Assembly: GCF_030247185.1 (NCBI RefSeq)
Contig: NC_080572.1
Location: 302,175,656 to 302,239,655, forward strand
DNA length: 64,000 nt
DNA from: Malaya genurostris
Lineage: Eukaryota > Arthropoda > Insecta > Diptera > Culicidae
Direction: 5' to 3'
Of the stretch, positions 45,700 to 61,200 are shown piece by piece (the stretch's first letter is position 1; each line of letters begins with the position of its first letter). Below the pieces are notes generated by a model that did no database searches, was not told the origin of the DNA, and saw only the letters and a list, made by a program, of their open reading frames with translations. A program made the translations under genes and the position numbers.

Positions 45700-46880
45700 C
45701 AGGCTCTAGTTGGTAAGTAAAATACATTAAAATGCTTGGTTACATTTAAACATATAAATACACTGTGAAGCATGAATAGAATTCCAATGTCTTTGGTACT
45801 TTATACTCATTTACAAATGTCAACAAAAGGGAGTAATATCTACTCAAATTTTTCGAGAAGCATATTAACCCAAAATGTCGTAATACCCGTTGTATTCAAT
45901 TTTGGGTAGGTATGGTTTTTACGAAACAGTGCGATTTTTGATTCGATTCTTTAGAGCCACAAGTAAGCGTGCTCATTATCTTGACACACAAATAAAAATT
46001 CACATTCAAATCACTTGAAAAATCACGTAAAATGGTTCCAAATGTCTAATTGAATATTATACGTGACGAAAATGAATGTTATGCGAACATCCACTAAAAT
46101 GATGGAGTATCATCGGTTCGTTTACGTGAATTGACCAAACATCGAATAATGTACGTGTATTCCCGGTGTGAAAAATTCAATTTTGAAAATGGTGAAGAGT
46201 GAGTCCTTCAAGTGTAAGTAGTTTGAACCTTCATGAGAATTTTTTTTTGGTTACAATTTTTTACTACAAAGTAAAATGAATTATGATTTTGATTTAAATT
46301 AATCTGTCAACTATGCCCGTTTTGTAAGCGGCACAACCCCACACCAACGATGTTAACGATAACTGGTGGTTTTTATAGCCATTGAACTTCTGTGCCACCT
46401 CCGGTGGAACCCTCAACGAGTGAACACGGTGAAAATTTGAGCATTTCGCGAGAACAAATTTTCACCCATACTACGTTGTCACGCATCGAGATTTTCACTT
46501 GTAGTCCAGTGAAAAGAAACGAGAATTAACTGTATATAGCCCAACTTGCTGTGACACCAATCGGTGTCATTTCAAGTGAGGTGACACCCCCCAGAAGAGT
46601 AGAATAAGAAGAACTTCTATGCAGATTTTCTGATTCTTTTCTGAAATTTTCTGATCGATTTTTTTTAAATAAAGAAAAGAAATGTTTTTTTCTGGAAAAA
46701 GATGCCAGTAGGACCAGACCTGACGGTCCTAGGCGCGAATGTCAATCAAGTTGTTTATTTTTCGGAAGAACTGTTTTGCAATAAATAATTCTCGTCAACG
46801 TGTAAACATATTTATGTGAAGTACAAATGGTCGGGCAATCGATCAGAAAAAAAATTTTATATGACTGGTTCGAATGAATA
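45700..46880. other. Non-coding stretch
   Basis: No gene recognised. GACACCAATCGGTGTCATTT near 46554 is a small inverted repeat. Confidence 0.4.
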
Positions 46881-46884
46881 TTTT

Positions 46885-47070
46885 TCAACTCATCATCATG
46901 TAATTTCGAAACCGGAAGCGAGTATGTAAGACCTTTCATTTGAATCTAAGTTTGTAAAAATATATATTTTGCTCGTACACACACATACGCACATATACAT
47001 ACATAAATTTTGCGATCTCGACGAGCTGAGTCGAAGGCTATATCACACTCGGCCTTCTGGGCCTCGAAAA
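46885..47070 (+). repeat. CCGGAA-type dispersed repeat, partial copy
   Basis: ACCGGAAGCGAGTATG, then TTTCATTTGAATCTAAGTTTG, an ACACATAC tract, and CGACGAGCTGAGTCGAAGGCTAT, in the family order. Confidence 0.65.
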
Positions 47071-47701
47071 AAAAAATGGCGGGTTCGAATAAGGTAATCA
47101 CCCCGATTAAGAAAAACGGCGTATTCGTTCGAATTTCATTCGTATTTGTATGAACACTAGCAAGATCAACTTTGATCGAAACATCAATAAGCCGTAATTC
47201 AGAATCAGACCCGATATTCACACGATGGGTCAGTCTTTATCTAGTAAATTCGACATTCGGTACCGTTGATGAAACGCTGGCGGATCGTGTAAATGTTTTG
47301 TGCTTACCTAGAAAGTGAGAAAAATAGTTGTGGACGAAAGCGGAACCAATGAACACTAGTTGGTTAACACGTTTTATTTACAATCGCAGTGATTAGTTTC
47401 CAATTTGGGTCAATTTCTTTTGAAGCAATAATAAAACACGCATGTTCTGTCTACTGTTTTCTAATAAACTAATTACCGGCACTAATTTTGTGTTGTTAGA
47501 TTTAAACCATTTAAAATTCCGAAACCATTGTGAAAAATCAAACTCAAACTACTGGAACAACTAAAGCTAGAAAACTCTACGGTTGTGCAATTAGTTTACC
47601 ATTAAAAACCCAGCGGCTGCGTTTATTTCTAGTCTAAGTAGTTGTATTTACAAAACGTATTGGATAGACTATATGGAAGTTTTATTTTTTTTTGAAATTA
47701 C

Positions 47702-47869
47702 CTTCCGAGGTCTGGATTAAGCAAATGGATTGATAGGAAGTGCGCCTGAAGTCGTTTTGGTCGGAATACCGCGACAGCTCCTGGAACCCGTTGTGATCCA
47801 AACGCTCCGGATTGTTCACCTTTGGGCGCAACTCTCGGTAGCTGCGGTAGCAGGTTTCCAGGCATTGCT
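47702..47869 (-). CDS. Internal coding exon of an unidentified host gene
   Basis: On the minus strand a pyrimidine-rich tract ending TTAATTTACAG precedes the segment, and GTAATTTC follows it after GGAAG. This gives a 168-bp exon with good acceptor and donor. One frame is open throughout with protein-like composition: CLETCYRSYRELRPKVNN near the start, FQELSRYSDQNDFRR in the middle and SICLIQTSE at the end. The longer ATG-initiated frame over the same bases (from 47883) runs into the intron and is probably a shadow. The two Cys in CLETC and the one in ICL suggest a secreted or extracellular protein, but I do not recognise the family. Confidence 0.5.
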
Positions 47870-47879
47870 CTGTAAATTA

Positions 47880-48785
47880 ACAAAAAACCAATAACGTGCT
47901 TATTAATTATGTGAAAAATGTAGTAGTCAAAAAAGAAAATGACATAAAAGTTTTATCGATGCTAGAAATGAAAGTAGGAAAATAAACGTTGATCACTCGA
48001 TCGGTGGTTTGCAAACTAATAAATTTCCGTCAATATCGTTTGCATTCGTAACTATACAACTCGAAGACGAATATTTCGCTTCGAATGACGGCAACTGTTC
48101 CGCCCTAATCGTCGCTGTGCACGAACTGTAGGATCTAAAATTAGATGTTTTTCTTGGATGTCTTGAACTACATCGGTGATTGTGCGCGAAAACGGTTGGC
48201 CGGTTGGTGAAAAGGATTGTGGTTTTCTGCTTGAAAATCAGTAAATGGAGAGGTAGTGGCCTTTTGCTGTGAATCTTTTGGGTGTTGTATTCTGATGTTC
48301 AGTTGGGCCCTGCCGTTGCCCACAGCATGTCTACTGTCCAGACGGGAAATGATTCTCTCTCTATCTCTCTGATGTGTGTATGGATTTGAAACTGCTCACA
48401 CTTGTTTCAGTGGAAATTTGACTCGATTTCTTAGAAATATGAAGGAATTTTGACACCAGATAAATAAAGGGTATTGGAATTTTTGCTTTGCCTGTCATAA
48501 CAACGTTGGATTTGTGTCATTTTTTTTCAACGATATATTTAATAAGGCACACTGCCTTAGCTCAGAGATGCCGAGGACAATTTGTGTCATTTGCTATCCG
48601 ATTTGTATAATGTTTGTTATTTTAAAATGTTTGGGGTTTGAATGGTTAGTGAAATGAAACTTAAAAAAAATAAAGTTCCCTTCAATTCCACAGTGAAGAA
48701 TTTTAACTATTTCGCAACAATACTAACGTAGTCGAGTGTCATACACCACTTACAGACCTTGTTAGTTGATGGATATATAAATCTA
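47880..48785. other. Non-coding stretch, probably intron
   Basis: Upstream intron side of the exon at 47702-47869. No further exon was found with confidence. Confidence 0.4.
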
Positions 48786-48789
48786 CCTT

Positions 48790-49310
48790 GGAACTACTAG
48801 TCCCCGGTTTCCGCTTTCGAAAGCATTGGTGATAGTGAAGAATAGCTCCAAAAACGGAACTTTCTACGATTTCTCAGCAACGGTGGAACCGATTTGTGCA
48901 TATCTGGGTAAAAATTTAAACTCTCATTGTCTTAAAAGATACTGCGTAATTTCATCCAGATCCGACTACCGTTTCCGAAATTTTATGGCGAAAGTGTCAA
49001 ACTTCTCATCCGACATACAAAATGACAATGCAAAACTGGTACGCATCGGTATGTATGGAAGAAGAAAATACCACCGCCTAGCACACAGAGTGCTTTGTTC
49101 AATTTTTTAAAGCATGCAGGGTTGCCACATCTAAATCTCTAGTAACTTGACATAACTGTTTACAAATTGAGAAGGTTATTGTTGTTTATACCCAAAGAAA
49201 GTTTTTGATTTTATTTCAGTTGGAAAAAAATTCTTGAAATCTCGAGATGTTTTTGAAAATATAAGCAATATAAGAAAGGCATCATTACACCACTAGGTGG
49301 ATTAAAATGT
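48790..49310. repeat. CCGGAA-type dispersed repeat with border
   Basis: Diverged unit (CCCCGGTTTCCG, AGATCCGACTACCG) followed at 49272-49309 by AGAAAGGCATCATTACACCA and CTAGGTGGATTAAAA. This border occurs inverted at 63932-63970. Confidence 0.55.
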
Positions 49311-49559
49311 TTTTTTCAGACGAAAACGAGATTTTCCATTACAAGGGTAATTGAAGTGCAATTCAACAGAAAAGAATCCGAGAGCTGATGATGGTTCGAA
49401 AGTGAATTCGTTGAAATAAGTAAAAACCAAAAAATAATAGCAGTAATAAATTGGAGTAACCAAGTATAGTAGCTCTATCCAACATATCGATGATAAGATA
49501 ATATTTTAAGACATTATGGTAACGCGCAACAGTGACTTATTTTGTCGTGAAATGTAATT

Positions 49560-52436
<2,877 letters not shown>

Positions 52437-52439
52437 TGA

Positions 52440-53880
52440 AATTTGAATCTAGAGAGTTTAATGAAATATATAAATTGAACTGGAAATCGAAGGATTCGTA
52501 GTATATGAAACCTACCAATGTAACAAATTTTCAACTATTTTTGTCGATGGAGGTTAAAAATGACATTTTATGATTTATGTCCCAAAATACGTTTATTTAT
52601 GGATTTAGTAGTTAGAATGTCTGCTACTGAAACGTTCTAAATATAACTATTTTGGAAAAAAGATGTGGTCCAATGTTTCAAGAAACTGTCTAACCGAAAC
52701 AAAACTGGAAAATTTCACCGGCCTAGAAAATATAAATAAAGCAAATAGTCGACAAACGTCTGAACCACCAGCGTGTTGTCCTGAAAAAGAATACTCCTAA
52801 ATTATGATTCGAATAAACACACCCACCTACGCCATGAACGAAAGACCAAAACTAATTTTTTGTTGCACCAACCTCTGTTTTCAACAATACAGGAATCTGG
52901 TTTTGCGATGATTGTTTTTTATACTCACATTTACATATTAGATGCTTTTGTAAGTCTCATAAAGTTGTCAACAGACGAGTTTTCTCGTAGTTTCGAATAA
53001 TTCCATTTCCCGTCGCCAGCCGTCAGGTGATGTTTCGAGATTCTTTCTAAATCCTGGATCTTTCAAAGTCGAAGACGACAGATAAGAAATAAACATTGCT
53101 GACTTTGCAACGACATGTTAAAATTGGGTAGGTGTAGCTTGAAACATTTTTGCGATATTTTTTAACAACAACTAACGTTCTGTCAGTAAATCTTCCGAAT
53201 CTTAACTAATCGCAGTACTACGCTATTTCGAATAAAATTCAATCCCACTCAGGGCGTTTACAAATCTCAGCCCACCACTGCAAAATGGCGCAACAGTAGC
53301 TGCGAACGGATCACGAATCTATTTTTAGCCCACCGCTCGTTTACACGCTTTGGTGCGAATTGATTTCATGACAGTTTAGAGCGGAACAAGTGAAAGGCCA
53401 AAAAAGAAAGGAACCACTCTAGTGGTATGCAAATCCCGCGAATCCAACTGTGGCATCCAAGTGCAATGCAAATCGGATCAGGAAAGATTATTTGCTTTAC
53501 CATTCGATGATATTTAGCAGTTTCAACGAAATGTTATTAAAGCAATTAACCTCGAACATTGCTCTCAATTCTTATGCAGTGTTTCGACTATCTTCGAAAA
53601 GTTTACACCCATTACAAAACCGCTAATTATTGCGGAAGAATATCCCCAATTTTTCGACCTTGACTACGGTTTGCGTCGAAGCTAACACACGAACCGTGGC
53701 AAAGTTGACAATCAAAAAAAAAAAACGGAATGAATTAATATTTTCAATATAGAATCGTACTAACGTAGCACCCCTTGGTACACAATGTAGCTACTTTTCA
53801 ATTTAGAAGTTTTTTTCTGTGTGTATAATGTAAAATTATTACACAAATCAAGGAAGCTTCAGTTTGAGCTGTAAATAAAC
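52440..53880. other. Non-coding stretch
   Basis: No gene recognised. 53230-53480 is less AT-rich and may be unique sequence. Confidence 0.4.
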
Positions 53881-53881
53881 T

Positions 53882-53945
53882 TTTAGCGCTTGCTGCGGGA
53901 TTTGAACCTGTTGTCATGTAATAATTCGCCTTAGCAGACTAGGGA
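53882..53945 (-). repeat. tRNA-derived SINE-like head
   Basis: The minus strand reads TAGTCTGCTAAGGCGAATTA (box A-like), then CAGGTTCAAATCCCGCAG with box B GGTTCAAATCC about 15 nt later. The box spacing is short for a tRNA, so part of the body is missing. Confidence 0.45.
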
Positions 53946-53949
53946 AACT

Positions 53950-55025
53950 TAGGGATTGGTGTTTAGAGAAATCTGGTACCGGAGTTACTAAACATGATTA
54001 ACTTTTCGAACAATTTCGTTGGCCTATTTTTTAACTGAGGCCCGATCCCATAATTGCATATCAGTCCCTTGTGTAAAAAGCCGATTGAGAAAAAACGATT
54101 GAAATTTCATAATATAATTATTTTTTTTAATACACTGCTCATATTTCTGTATTTCGATACATAACATTAATGAAAGTTCCTCTAAATGGGATTGATATGC
54201 GGGTATTTGCATATTGGACTAATAAGAGTTGATATTTCTTCATGTTTTACAGTAAAAACCCTAAATTTTAAAGGCAGTTTTTAAATTTTGACCGATTTTC
54301 CAATAAAAGCAGCATTGCAATTGGAGAAATATGAAACCAATCCTGAGCGCGTACGCTGACGGAGGAGAAGATAACCGCGGGAGCTGTAAAAAGTTCACTA
54401 ATGCTACCGAAACTAAGTCCAAATAGTTGAAAAGACTAAAATTTAAGGAGTGAAGATTTTCGTAAATACCTACATAAAGAAAAGCAGTTTTGTTTTCCAT
54501 TGATGCATTTGATGTACTCAACATATTTTGTCAAGCTAGCCCGGCTTCAGGATTGGATTCTTTTTTCTCTTTTATTGTTAATAATTTTTTCCCTGATTTG
54601 TCTACAGGACTTAAAAAAAATTCACGAAAATGTGCTCAACGTACTTTCTGCATCTCCACGACAAAACAAACCGTTTATCAAAAAGTCTTACCAGATTGAA
54701 TACAGAAATTCCGAATATAAAACTCCAACCAGCCCCTATTCCAGTTCCAAGAAAATTTTTTTAAATTTCACAACACGAAAAAGTAACGAAATTACTCCAG
54801 GTTTGATTTCTTAATAATTTTTTCCCTGTTTCTGTACTTTCTCTAATTCTTTCACGAAACAAATGGAAAAAGGCATAAGATTGTTTGTAAGGTTGTTGTT
54901 TAAATGTGAAAAATAGGTCTAAACACGAAACATCAAAATCAACTCAATCTATTAATAGACTCTGCTGGACTTTTGTTATCTTCAGTCAGTGCGCAGGCCT
55001 CCATCTACGTCAAGAGAATGGAACT
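53950..55025. other. Non-coding stretch
   Basis: Short unrecognised frames only (for example 54490-54699 and 54500-54814 plus). Confidence 0.4.
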
Positions 55026-55029
55026 ACAG

Positions 55030-55850
55030 CCGGCATTATTCAACTGGTGCTTCAGTCAATGACGAATAAGAGGTTCCGTTCCTCAACCCTAAACGCAGAA
55101 AAACAGCAACTAGTTCTTCTGTGAGCATGTCTGCTGTTGAACACTCGCAGTGTGAGTTTTGCTTCAAACAAGAGTGATTGCGTCATCGAGCTGCTGGTCG
55201 TTTGCGTAGGAAAAAAAGAAAACGAAAAGTGGACAACGTTGGGAAACAAAATCAGCCATTCTAATGGGTCTAAATGTTATTTAAAGAACTATTAAGAATA
55301 CTTCTTTGCAAATCGAGTGTAAAAATCATCAGTTAATAGCAAATCTATAATTAGCTGTGTGCACTTTTCGCTTTGCGAAATTCGCACCAAATGAGTGCAA
55401 ATAAAACTAGCATTTGGCTGCATCGCATTCGAGAAAAATGTTCCAAATAGTGTTTAATATCGTAGAGGATTTCACAATTTGGCTCTTCTGGCAGTCGGAA
55501 ATGAGTCCCGTACAGCCTTTTGATAGTTTCTTCCACTAAAATATTGAGATCTCTGAAATATTGAAATATATGAACGATTGTACGACTATTTATGTAATGA
55601 TTTCTTCTAGGTCAAGGCCTAAACTTACAAATAGCTTAGAATGGCGCCCTACTTCCTGGAATACAAACATAATCATTCGTAACCGAATAGTTTTTCCCAG
55701 GACTCCCGAGTCACTAACGGTTCTTTTCAGGACCCCAAAAGTAACGTGAAGAACTTGTTTAGAAAACTGTTCTACTTCTTAGTATAAAAACGCAATCTTT
55801 TGAAACTAAATGGTTCTTTTCAGTACTACAAAATCTTAAGTGGTCAAACG
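55030..55850 (-). repeat. Unclassified interspersed repeat, copy 2
   Basis: Inverted homologue of 26200-27000 with all blocks in order (see that entry). An additional segment of about 60 bp near 55135-55195 is absent from copy 1. Confidence 0.75.
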
Positions 55851-57105
55851 GTATCATTTTAATTAATATCTATACACATCTCGAATGCAGTCCCACGTCA
55901 ATCTCGCGGTTATGTCTCTTGCACTACCTACTTCTAGTTTTGTCGTGAATACGACTAACTTTACTGTGGGGTGGTTTTTCAAAATTTACCCTGTACAAGA
56001 ATGCGTAGAACTTAATCTGAAAAATCTCTAGTTGAACTTAATCCAGCAATATAATTTTTTCTTCATGCTATCGTAAATATGATCAGTAAATTTATGATAA
56101 AATTTTCAGTAGTTAAAATTTGTAGTATGAAATAACCACAAATAACTTTAAATAATAGTTTTCTAAACTGTTTGGTATCAACGATGCAGGGTTTCATGCA
56201 GAGAGTGACACCAACTAGCATTACTAACTAGGTAGTTATAAATACGTTTCAAGCATTCTAACCTGTGCGGTTGACTTTCTTATATCAGTAAATTAATTAT
56301 TAAAGAGATTTCGGATATTTCCTTCCTTTGAAGTTATTGTAATTCGTACCTTGTGTACTTCTGCAGGCGAAATTTTTTTTCTCTCTATTGCCCAGTTTAA
56401 TTAAATTGTGTGTTAAATTGAACTGGTTCGAGAATTCATCGTACTTTAGTATAGATGCACCCTTTTAATTCTAGAAGTATACAAAATGACACCTCACACA
56501 ATTTATTCAATATATCAACTTATTAGAACGATTTAAGATATTCAGAAGTGTGACGAAATGTGTTAGTTTTATTCATATTCACGATGTCCAGTTCTGTCTC
56601 TGACCCGATTTTTTCATTAAATCAAATAAACGGGGTAGCATAGCTTATTTTGCTCCGAGCACCAATTTTCGTAGGTACGCCATTGAATGATCTCTACACT
56701 ATTGAAATGGTTTTGGAGTTGATGATTTGGGCAACAGAAACAAAAACACTGAAAAAATCGGTTCTACAAATGCTGGCATTCGGGATGGGAAGCGAAATTG
56801 AATAAAACAAATTTGACGTGATAGTGTTTAGGTTAAGGTAATAATGAAAAAAATATATCATCCGTGAACAATGTTGGAATACCAGAATTTTACTACCGTC
56901 ATTGATGTACAATGCAAAACGCAGAGGTCCAATATTTTCGGCTCGAGAAATACAGAGTGACAGGCTTATAAAATCGGGTTCAAAACAGTTTTAATTTTTA
57001 TATATTGTTAGTCCCCCGAAAATACCAAAAAGAGAGAACAAATCTTCACAATGAAACTTGCATCGATTTCACAAATAAACGTAAATTAGAAATGCTTCAT
57101 TCCAG
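55851..57105. other. AT-rich non-coding stretch
   Basis: Nothing recognised. Confidence 0.4.
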
Positions 57106-57109
57106 CACC

Positions 57110-57775
57110 TGAAAGTTTGAAACAATTTATTTTACTATTTTCATATGCCATGCAATCTCTACGACAACCGACTTTTGAGCCGAGATCCGGAGTGTCGAGT
57201 GTCATGTACCATTCGACTCAGAATAATGTCTGTGTGTTTGTATATGACAAAAATTTGCACTCAATCTTGGAGATGACATACCCGATAATTACACAATTAC
57301 AAACTAAGTTTAAAATTGAAGGCCTCATGGCCGATTGACTGCTATTGAATTTTATCAAGATCCGGCATCCAGTTCTGGAACTACAGGCTGTAACGCACAA
57401 AAAAGGAAAAAAACCTTCATATTTTTCAAATACTGCTGAATGGATTCTCTCATACTTAGATTCATAGAAAAGGTCTCCTTGTCTCAGAGCGAACTATTCA
57501 ATTTTATTCAAATCCGACTTACAGCTCGGGAGGTACGGAGTGATATATACAAAATAGGAAAAAAAAACTGTGGAATCATATTTCGCGGTGAATTCTACTG
57601 GTTTGCAGGCTTGTAAGTTGATGATCAAATCAACTAATTTCAATTGTTTTAGTCTCCGGGTTTGCGGTTCCGGTTCCACCGTGAGTAATAGTAAAAAATA
57701 CTGGAATGGAATCCAGATCGATTTCTGAGAAATTGTAGAGCTGATGTCCCACAAGCTAAACATCAAATATTATCC
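57110..57775 (-). repeat. CCGGAA-type dispersed repeat cluster, reverse orientation
   Basis: Contains complements of the family blocks: ATACCATTCGACTCA-like sequence, the ACAAACACACAGACAT tract complement, and, near 57650-57690, GGTTTGCGGTTCCGGTTCCA. Several units are diverged. Confidence 0.6.
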
Positions 57776-57779
57776 AACT

Positions 57780-58610
57780 TTTCTATGGTTTCTGCCTCTT
57801 AAATGTAATGTTTTATTTCCTACTCAACATGATGCCAAATACAACAATCGTTCGGACGTCAATCCATTCAGGGTATAAAAATAAAATTTTAGTTTGCAGT
57901 GTTTTACGCTTCTGTAGTTTATGCTTCGTTATGGAAAGGTAAAGCTGTTACTTGCACTGATGAACTGAGGATGAAACGTCAAAATACAACAATTCAAAAA
58001 ATTATCATGTTCGTTTAGCACAAACTGGTTACTTGTAGCCAAAACCCATGATTTCCGTTAAAATTTAAATGAGTTGGAAATGAAGCATAAATGGATTTCT
58101 CAGAGATGGCTGAACCGATTTTAACACACTTAAATTTAAACGAATTCTTATTGAATTATTGATCTTATTGAATACTCGCTATTAGAATCAAATGCACTGA
58201 ACGAAGATAGCAGATCCCGCTTCTACCAAGGAATCAACATTTTTGCAGTTAACTCGAGATTTAAATATAAAATATATAAAAATGATACAAAAAATAATTT
58301 GCTTCCAAATTCCAACACGGTAGAAATTAATTGTTAATTCAAGACCCTATCAAATTTGGTAAGCAAAACGGGGTAAGACCCTATCAAATTTGGTAAGCAA
58401 ATTGGGTAAGCAAAACGACAACAAAACCTCACATATTATTGCTCAATCGGAGAAATAAAGTGAGATCGACTGGTAGAGGAATGAAGTTTTTGAGTGCGAA
58501 ATTGGATCACAAGGGATCAACTAAAATGTGAACTTAACCGACCGTGCACAGTCAGATCAAATACCAAGTTCTTTCCAAGCCGGAAGTCTTCAGCGTTGTA
58601 TAGCATCACA
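57780..58610. other. AT-rich non-coding stretch
   Basis: A short tandem duplication of GACCCTATCAAATTTGGTAA (58343 and 58377) is the only structure noted. Confidence 0.5.
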
Positions 58611-58611
58611 T

Positions 58612-58690
58612 CCACAGTAGTTCAGTTGATAGAGCGATTTCTCCGGACTGGAGAAGGTTGTGGACGGATTTATAACTGTCTCTGAAAGTT
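58612..58690 (+). repeat. tRNA-derived SINE-like head
   Basis: GTAGTTCAGTTGATAGAGCG is an almost consensus tRNA D-arm/box A. It is followed by TTCTCCGGACTGGAGAA, an anticodon-arm-like hairpin. The box B region (GGATTTATAACTGTC) is degenerate. It is a pseudo-tRNA or SINE head. Confidence 0.5.
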
Positions 58691-59205
58691 TATGATGCTA
58701 ATTTTTGGATTTCATTATTTTCATTTTATCAGTCATAATTTCGGACCGTCTTTGGTGATGAAGATAAGTTCTGCATTTGGTGTGTTTTCTTGTGGAGTAT
58801 GTGGACAACTATGCTTTTTTCAACTTTTCGAGTCATTTCTAGTTTTGGTTTTACTTCTTGTGTGAGAGACGAAAACGAAAACCTTTTAAATCAAACAATT
58901 TATTTGCGACAGGGGAAATTGCAACAAAAAATAAGTTCTGATGATAAAGATTTGTATGACTGTGTTTATTACATTTGTTAATATTTGGTTCTATGATTGC
59001 TAGAAAAACTCCCGAATCTTCTCACCTAGTAATAACTAAGCGATATCTAGATCTGGATTCTGGTCATGAACACTGGTTTAGAATATTGCACTATCGAACA
59101 AGGTTTCTGGATCAGAATAGTGAATCTGAACCTTGATTCTTGGAAGAGATCCTTTATCCGAATATGGATTCAGTATTTATATTCGTAACATGGATCTGGA
59201 TCCTA

Positions 59206-59977
59206 CAAAGTCCGCCATCTAACTTTTTTTTAACTAGCGGTTATTTTTCTGATTTGACAGAAACTTAGTTTTATCCCTCCGCTGAACGAAAATGGTTGTG
59301 TATACGCTTGAGGAACGCGTGAAAATAGTGCCAACTGGGCTTGCGATCAGCTTGAAGAAGACGCCGATTTTTGCCAAAAAATCATCTTCTTGGATGAAGC
59401 ACATTTTCATCTCGGCGGGTATGTTTATAAGCAAAATTGTCGCATCTGGAGGACGGCCAATGGCGAGCGCTATCACGCCATGATTAGCGATTGGTTCTTC
59501 CCTTTACTTGAAGATGAAGACTTGGGCACCATTTGGTTCCAACAAGACGGCGCTCCGTGCCACACAGCCAAGGCTACGATCGATCTTCTGCGCACAGTCT
59601 TCGAAGATCGAATTATCAGTCGAAATTCGGATGTCGTTTGGCCGCCTCGGAGATGTAATTTGACGCCGTTAGACTATTATCTTTGGGGGCTGTCAAAGAT
59701 AAGTGTTATGTGGACAAGCCAGAGACAATTCAAGCCTTGAAGGACAACATTCGTGCAGCCATAGCTGTAATAAAGCTGCATACAATCGAAAATGTACTAA
59801 AAAACTGGACCGACCGTATAGCGTACTGCAAGGCCAGCCGAGGTAGCCATTTGAATGAAATTATATACCACAATTAACCGGAAGTGTTGTACTTTAATAT
59901 GAAGAAATAAATTTTGAAATGGGATGAACCGTTTGTGTTTTATTGCATGTTTAAAAAAAGGTACATAGCGGACCCTG
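59206..59977 (+). mobile_element. DD41D Tc1/mariner-related transposon, internally deleted
   Basis: Ends CAAAGTCCGCCATCTAAC and, as complement of the right end, CAGGGTCCGCTATGTACC are followed by a T-rich run at both sides. They are flanked by TA at 59204-59205 and 59978-59979. Length is 772 bp, short for the family because of internal deletions in the transposase gene. Confidence 0.85.
59292..59877 (+). pseudogene. DD41D transposase remnant
   Basis: The N-terminus MVVYTLEERVKIV joins directly to WACDQLEEDADFCQKIIFLD in another frame, a large deletion removing the DNA-binding domain. The first catalytic Asp is in FLDEAHFHLGG. After CRIW a further segment is missing before NGERYHAMISDW. The second Asp is in FQQDGAPCHTA and the third in LTPLDYYLWG, with 41 residues between them by my count, hence DD41D (the type described for rosa-like elements). 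A G-run frameshift near 59683 precedes the C-terminus KDKCYVDKPETIQALKDN. It is inactive. Confidence 0.85.
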
Positions 59978-61200
59978 TAGACCTGAAGTTAAATTGTGAA
60001 TCTGAACAACTTAACCTAGATTCTGGATCGGGATTTTGCACTTGAACTGTGTGCCTGAATTGGATTCTGGACCTGAGTTCTCTAGGATTCTTCGATTCTA
60101 AACCTAGACCAGGATTCTGAACCAGGACCCTGGAGTTGGATATCCGACAAGGTTTCTGGATCTGAATACTGAGTCTGGACATGGTTGTTGAACCAGAATT
60201 CTGACCGAGATTCTGAGCCTGAGGCAGAAATCTACACTTGTGAACTTAGCATGAATTTGGATTCTACACCTGAAACTGATTTCTTGGCTTGAGCTCTCGT
60301 TGAAGGTTTTGGTACTAAATCTGGATTCAGGATTCCAAACAAGATTTTTACACAAAAAATTTGAAAGAGATACTGGGAATGAATCAGAATCGTGAACCTG
60401 GAACTTGATCCGGAATTTTGGATTCTGAACCTAAAGCTGGATTCAGAAACATAACTTTGGTCTTGGATTCTGGGCCAAAATTTTGAAGCATGGTTAAGGA
60501 CCTCGTTTGTGGACCTGCATTCTGATCTTGGATCCTGATTCTGTATTTTGAAACTGATACAGAATTCTTTTTTCGGATTCTGAATTTGGACCTGGACCTG
60601 GATTGGCTATGGATTCTAAGCCAAGATCTGAATTCCAGACCAGGATTCCGTACTATAATTGGAACTCAGAACCTGGATCTGAATTGAGTAACTTGAACTT
60701 GTGATCTGAGTGCAGAATCTGAACTCTGAACCTAAAATCGGCACTTCGATTCTGGACCGGAATTTTTAGTTTAGATCTGAATTCTGAAATGGGATGCAGA
60801 TTCTGAACCAAAATTATTGACAGAGATTTTTTACCTGAACCTGAATACAGCATCTGGATTCTGGGATTTAATGTTCAACCTGGACTTGTACTTTGGTTCT
60901 GGGCCACGATCAGCTCTTGACAGAGTTTTTGAACCTGAAACTAGATCCTGAAGCTTGACTCTTCACTTGAATCCTAGACTTGAATTCTGCACCTGGCTTC
61001 TTGAGCGAAAATCGTGATCCGAATTTTAGGCCTGCATTTTGGACTTGTGTTATAGACCTGAACTCCTGGCAGGAACACACAGGCTTTCGTGTGTTTTGAA
61101 CATAAGTTCTGATCCCAGACCTAGATTCTGGGTCTGAATTCCTGCCAGAAATTTTAGATCTGAACCTAAATACTGAACCGGGATTTTTTACACTCATTCT

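Larger units (their letters stand above)
59040..61200 (+). repeat. Degenerate short tandem array, interrupted by a transposon
   Basis: 59040-59203 and 59978-61200 consist of irregular 10-14 bp units around GGATTCTGAACCTGGA. The units are heavily diverged, with both TTCTG and CTGGA/CCTGA words repeated dozens of times. Frames read in it have no meaning. The DD41D element divides it. Confidence 0.75.

Noticed and set aside
47698..47883. 61-codon ATG ORF as the true protein
   Set aside because: It runs past both splice sites; another frame of the same exon has more protein-like composition.
58612..58690. Functional tRNA gene
   Set aside because: Box A is good but the T-arm/box B is degenerate and no acceptor pairing is visible.
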